A stretch of DNA of 20,537 bases, taken from the NCBI GenBank assembly GCA_044506565.1, contig JBIQKN010000052.1, forward strand, positions 1 to 20,537. The letters run 5' to 3'. The translations under genes and the position numbers were made by a program. Below the pieces are notes generated by a model, which did no database searches, was not told the origin of the DNA, and worked only from the letters and a program-made list of their open reading frames with translations. Within the stretch, counting starts at the first letter, position 1. Each line of letters starts with the position of its first letter. Shown piece after piece: positions 17,511 through 20,537 of this stretch. Source of the DNA: Croceibacterium_A sp044506565. GTDB taxonomy: Bacteria > Pseudomonadota > Alphaproteobacteria > Sphingomonadales > Sphingomonadaceae.

Positions 17511-18377
17511 ATGAGGATCACGCGGCTCGATCTGCCCCGCTGCAGCGTCGGCGAAGGGCCGGTGTGGGACGTCGCCGAGCAGGCGCTGTACTACATCGAC
17601 ATCCTCGAGAAGCGCGTGTTCCGCTGGGATCCGGCGAGCGGCGAGCATCGGAGCTGGGACGTGCCGGCAATGATCGGCTCGATGGCCCTGCGCGAAGCGG
17701 GCGGGGCGATCGTCGCGCTGCCCGACGGGATCCATGCGCTCGATTTCGCCAGCGGAGCCGTGACTCCGTTTGCGCTGCTCGATCCGCCAGACCCAGCCGT
17801 GCAACTGGCCGACGGAAAGGTCGACCGCGCCGGCCGGTTCGTGTTCGGCACCAGCCACCGTCAGGTGAAGGAGCCGGCCGGCGGGCTCTATGCGCTCGGC
17901 ACCGACGGGCGCATCGCCCAGCTCGATCGGGAGATCACGCTCGGCAACGGGCCGTGCTTCTCGCCCGACGACCGCACGCTCTACCATGCGGATTCGATGC
18001 GCCAGACCGTGTTCGCCTACGACTACGACCTTGCCACGGGCGGCGTTTCGAACAGGCGGGTGTTTTTCGACAGCACCGCCTACGGCCCGATTCCCGACGG
18101 GGCGACGGTCGACGCGGCCGGCGAGATGTGGCTGGCGATCTGCGAGGGCGGGGTGGTCCTGCGCCTGTCGCCCGTGGGCGAGGTGAGGCAGGTCATCGAG
18201 ATGCCGACCCGGCTCCCCGCGAGCTGCATGTTCTTCGGTCCCGGGCTGGACCGGCTGTTCGTGCCGAGCATCGATCCTTCGTTTCTCGGCCGCGAGCCGG
18301 CGGAGGCGGACGGCTGGTGCTACGCGGTCGACGGACTTGGGGTGCAGGGTCTGCCGGAGCCGCGATACCGTGGATAG
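17511..18377 (+). CDS. SMP-30/gluconolactonase/LRE family protein
   Basis: A six-bladed beta-propeller, metal-dependent lactonase-type protein of 288 residues, probably acting on a sugar lactone in the cytoplasm since no signal peptide is seen. The metal ligands known from regucalcin-type structures are in place: GEGPVWD (E15), LGNGPCFSPDDRTLYHADS (N146) and IPDGATVDAAGEMW (D196). The usual NDGKVD substrate motif reads ADGKVD: Ala100 stands where a substrate-contacting Asn is expected, so specificity or activity may differ. A strong AAGGGGAGG ribosome site (17496-17504) lies 6 bases before the ATG. The stop overlaps the GTG of the MFS gene by 8 bases, so lactonase and transporter are probably made together. 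The substrate is unknown. Confidence 0.9.
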   Translation: MRITRLDLPRCSVGEGPVWDVAEQALYYIDILEKRVFRWDPASGEHRSWDVPAMIGSMALREAGGAIVALPDGIHALDFASGAVTPFALLDPPDPAVQLADGKVDRAGRFVFGTSHRQVKEPAGGLYALGTDGRIAQLDREITLGNGPCFSPDDRTLYHADSMRQTVFAYDYDLATGGVSNRRVFFDSTAYGPIPDGATVDAAGEMWLAICEGGVVLRLSPVGEVRQVIEMPTRLPASCMFFGPGLDRLFVPSIDPSFLGREPAEADGWCYAVDGLGVQGLPEPRYRG

Positions 18378-19548
18378 GCGGCTGCCGCCGCTGCTCGTCG
18401 CGGTATTCATCAACATTGCCGGGTTCAGCCTGATCCTGCCGCTGCTGCCGTTCTACGGGCAGGTGTTCGGCGCCGGGCCGTTCGAGGTGGCGCTGCTGTT
18501 CGCAGCCTACAGCTTCGGCAACGTCTTCGGCGAGATCCACTGGGGGCGGCAGTCGGATTCCTGGGGCCGGCGCAAGGTTCTCGGCGTTACCACGTTCTGC
18601 GCGGCGCTGAGCTACGTCGCCTTCGCCTGGGCACCCACGCTCGAGCTGGCGATCGCGATCCGCGTGGTGAGCGGGTTCTTCTCGGGCACGCTGAGCACGG
18701 CCCAGGGGTTCATCGCCGACGTCTCGCCGCCCGAGCGCAGGGCGAAGACGATGGGCTACTTCGGCGCGGCTTTCAGCCTCGGCTTCGTCATGGGACCGGT
18801 GCTCGGCGGCGTGTTCGCCGGCGAGGAAGCCGTGGCGGAGAGCTTCCGCCTGCCGATCTACATCGCCGGCGCCCTGTCGCTGATCGCCTCGCTGTGGTGT
18901 TTCGCGGTCCTGCGCGACGCGGTCCCCCCACGCGGCAAGGGCGGCCTGCCGGCCTACAGCGAGGCCTTCCGTTTCGTCGGGGGCCAGCCGTTGCTGCTGC
19001 GCCTGTTCGCGATCTCGTTCTGCGGAATTGCGATGTTCGCCTCGATGGAAGCGATCTACGGCCTGTGGAGCGAGGCCAATTTCGGCTGGAGCGCGAACGA
19101 CCTCGGGTTCGCCTTTCTCGCGATCGGCGGAGGCGGGCTCTTCGCCCAACTGGTGCTGATCGGTCCGCTGGCTGCGCGCTACGGCGAGGCTCGGGTAATC
19201 GTCATCGGCCTCGCGTGTCTCGCGCTGTCGATGGTGCTCCAGCCGGTGATCCGCACGCCGGTCTCGGGCGTGGCGTTGATGGGACTGCTGATGGTCGGCC
19301 ATTCGCTGGCCTTTCCCTCCGCCGGGGCGTTGCTGTCGCGCAACACGCCGCCCGAGCGGCAGGGGAGCACGATGGGGTTGCTGATGGCCTCGAACGCGGT
19401 CGGGCGGATCGTCGTGCCACCGGCATTCGGCCTGCTGTATGATCGGGCCGGCCACGACGCGCCGTGGTACGTCGGTGCGGTCCTGATCGGGCTGGTTATG
19501 CTGATGGCGCTGCAGACCGTGCGTCTGGCCGAGCGGGGGACACCCTAG
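18370..19548 (+). CDS. MFS transporter (DHA1/TetA-like)
   Basis: An inner-membrane secondary transporter of 392 residues with hydrophobic stretches consistent with 12 membrane helices, for example about residues 7-29, 40-58, 70-90, 93-115, 132-156 and 161-182 in the first half. Motif A between helices 2 and 3 reads GRQSDSWGRRKVL (59-71). The helix 5 region SLGFVMGPVLGG matches antiporter motif C, which suggests proton-driven efflux. E55 and H57 at the end of helix 2 are unusual charged residues. The GTG at 18370 is chosen for its 8-base overlap with the preceding gene and a GGAG about 10 bases upstream; a TTG 11 codons earlier is less likely. Coupling to the SMP-30 gene hints at a sugar-derived substrate, but TetA-like drug efflux cannot be excluded. 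Confidence 0.88.
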   Translation: MDRRLPPLLVAVFINIAGFSLILPLLPFYGQVFGAGPFEVALLFAAYSFGNVFGEIHWGRQSDSWGRRKVLGVTTFCAALSYVAFAWAPTLELAIAIRVVSGFFSGTLSTAQGFIADVSPPERRAKTMGYFGAAFSLGFVMGPVLGGVFAGEEAVAESFRLPIYIAGALSLIASLWCFAVLRDAVPPRGKGGLPAYSEAFRFVGGQPLLLRLFAISFCGIAMFASMEAIYGLWSEANFGWSANDLGFAFLAIGGGGLFAQLVLIGPLAARYGEARVIVIGLACLALSMVLQPVIRTPVSGVALMGLLMVGHSLAFPSAGALLSRNTPPERQGSTMGLLMASNAVGRIVVPPAFGLLYDRAGHDAPWYVGAVLIGLVMLMALQTVRLAERGTP

Positions 19549-19602
19549 CCAGCCAGCGGGCAATGCAATAGACTATGCGCGACGGGAAGCGGAGGTCTTG
19601 CG

Positions 19603-19797
19603 ATGCCGGAAAGCAAAGCCGAGCGCGAACTCAGGCACCAGCTCGCCAACACCGAGCAGCAGAAGCGCGCGCTGCAACAGCTGCTGCAAAGCGCCTCCGA
19701 CGAGATCGAGGAACTCGTCTCGGGCGATTGCACGGAAGAGCACAAGGCCGGTGCAATCAAGGCGGCCAGGAAGTTCCGTCGGGCGGCGACACTCTAG
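19603..19797 (+). CDS. Small coiled-coil-like hypothetical protein
   Basis: Family not recognised. The 64-residue product is highly charged and glutamine-rich. Residues about 5-40 have spaced Leu, Ala and Ile consistent with an amphipathic or coiled-coil helix (RELRHQLANTEQQKRALQQL, then SASDEIEEL). A Gly-Asp-Cys turn with its single Cys follows, then a short basic helix. A GGAGG site (19591-19595) with 7-base spacing supports the ATG at 19603. It ends 25 bases before the exported methyltransferase gene, so the two may be co-transcribed. No signal peptide or membrane segment is seen. Confidence 0.75.
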   Translation: MPESKAERELRHQLANTEQQKRALQQLLQSASDEIEELVSGDCTEEHKAGAIKAARKFRRAATL

Positions 19798-19822
19798 GCC
19801 TTCAGGAACCAAGGAGAGATCG

Positions 19823-20537
19823 ATGCCCAAGTTTACCCAGCTCGCCGTGGCGGTGGGCCTGACGCTGGCGGCCACTGCAGGTCTGGCGCAATCCGGGGTC
19901 CCCGCGGCGATCGCAGCGGCGGTCGCCGATGCCGATCGACCCGCGGCCGACACGGCGCGCGATCCACTGCGCAAGCCGGGAGAGATCGTTGCCTTCGCCG
20001 GAGTGAAGCCGGGCGACAAGGTCGCCGAGATCGCCCCTGGCGGCGGCTATTACACGCGCGTGCTGGCAAAGACCGTCGGTCCCGAGGGCAAGGTCTACGC
20101 GCTGATGCCCGGGTTCTTCGCCAACCGTCCGGGCGGGCTCGACGCAATCAACGCGTTGGCGGAGCAGTATGGCAACATCGAGGTCGTCGTGATCGACTAC
20201 GCCGCCACCAAGCTGCCCGAGCCGGTCGACCTCGTGTGGACCACCGAAAACTACCACGACCTCGCCAACGGCGACATCGGCGCGGTCAACGCCTGGGCCT
20301 TCGCCGCGCTCAAGCCCGGCGGGCTCTATTTCGTCGAGGATCATGCGGCGCCGGGCACCGGCACCAGCGCGACCAGCACGCTGCACCGGATCGATCCCGA
20401 GGCGGTCAAGCAGCAGGTCACCTCGGCGGGCTTCGCGCTCGATGCGGAGAGCGACCTGTTGCACAACCCGGACGATCCGCACGACGTGAGTCCGCGCGAG
20501 GTCCAGCCGACGAGCGACAAGTTCGCCCTGCGGTTCC
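19823..20537 (+). CDS. Exported SAM-dependent methyltransferase-like protein (3' end outside window)
   Basis: The open frame runs to the window edge (238 residues seen). An N-terminal signal peptide is clear: MPK, a hydrophobic LAVAVGLTLAATAGLA, and a probable cut after Ala22. The following domain resembles the predicted methyltransferases of COG4798. VAEIAPGGGYYTRVLA (67-82) is the SAM-binding motif I, with YALMPG, then TENYHDLAN and KPGGLYFVEDHA as later core strands. The visible end, KFALRF, looks close to the family C-terminus, so few residues are probably missing. AAGGAGA about 7 bases upstream supports the ATG at 19823. Substrate and the source of SAM outside the cytoplasm are unknown; it may be a repurposed fold. 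Confidence 0.85.
   Translation, partial: MPKFTQLAVAVGLTLAATAGLAQSGVPAAIAAAVADADRPAADTARDPLRKPGEIVAFAGVKPGDKVAEIAPGGGYYTRVLAKTVGPEGKVYALMPGFFANRPGGLDAINALAEQYGNIEVVVIDYAATKLPEPVDLVWTTENYHDLANGDIGAVNAWAFAALKPGGLYFVEDHAAPGTGTSATSTLHRIDPEAVKQQVTSAGFALDAESDLLHNPDDPHDVSPREVQPTSDKFALRF

Overview
The window reads as a chromosomal piece of a high-GC alphaproteobacterium. It most resembles a sphingomonad such as the Erythrobacteraceae, judging by protein sequences, codon use and gene order; this placement is from pattern recognition only, not a search. It comes from a draft assembly: one 100-N gap lies inside addB, and both ends cut genes (ahcY on the left, a secreted methyltransferase on the right). 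Coding density is very high. No rRNA, tRNA, CRISPR, prophage or insertion sequence was found, and no gene-free stretch exceeds 300 bases.

Region 1 (1-11617, all + strand). The end of ahcY is followed by a palindromic intergenic repeat. Then comes a tightly overlapping run, divL-tsaE-amgK-murU-addB-addA, in which each start codon overlaps the previous stop by 4-8 bases; trxA follows after a short gap. The run mixes cell-polarity signalling (a DivL-type pseudo-histidine kinase with Tyr in place of the phospho-acceptor His), tRNA t6A modification, MurNAc recycling to UDP-MurNAc, and AddAB double-strand break repair. Downstream of trxA two inverted palindromes with T-runs form a likely bidirectional terminator.

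Region 2 (11729-14146, - strand). argJ, a GFA/CENP-V-type zinc protein and an inositol-monophosphatase/HisN-like phosphatase overlap one another and are probably co-transcribed from the argJ side, meeting trxA tail to tail.

Region 3 (14339-17433, + strand). A small exported protein of unknown function sits directly upstream of secA. Two GC-rich hairpins lie between them, one spanning the small gene's stop codon. The layout recalls E. coli secM-secA and is the best candidate here for an undescribed regulatory system.

Region 4 (17439-20537, + strand). After a hairpin behind secA comes a promoter-like region with a strong 24-bp dyad. It precedes an SMP-30/gluconolactonase-family protein translationally coupled to an MFS transporter. 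A 64-residue coiled-coil-like protein and an exported SAM-methyltransferase-like protein, cut by the window end, follow.
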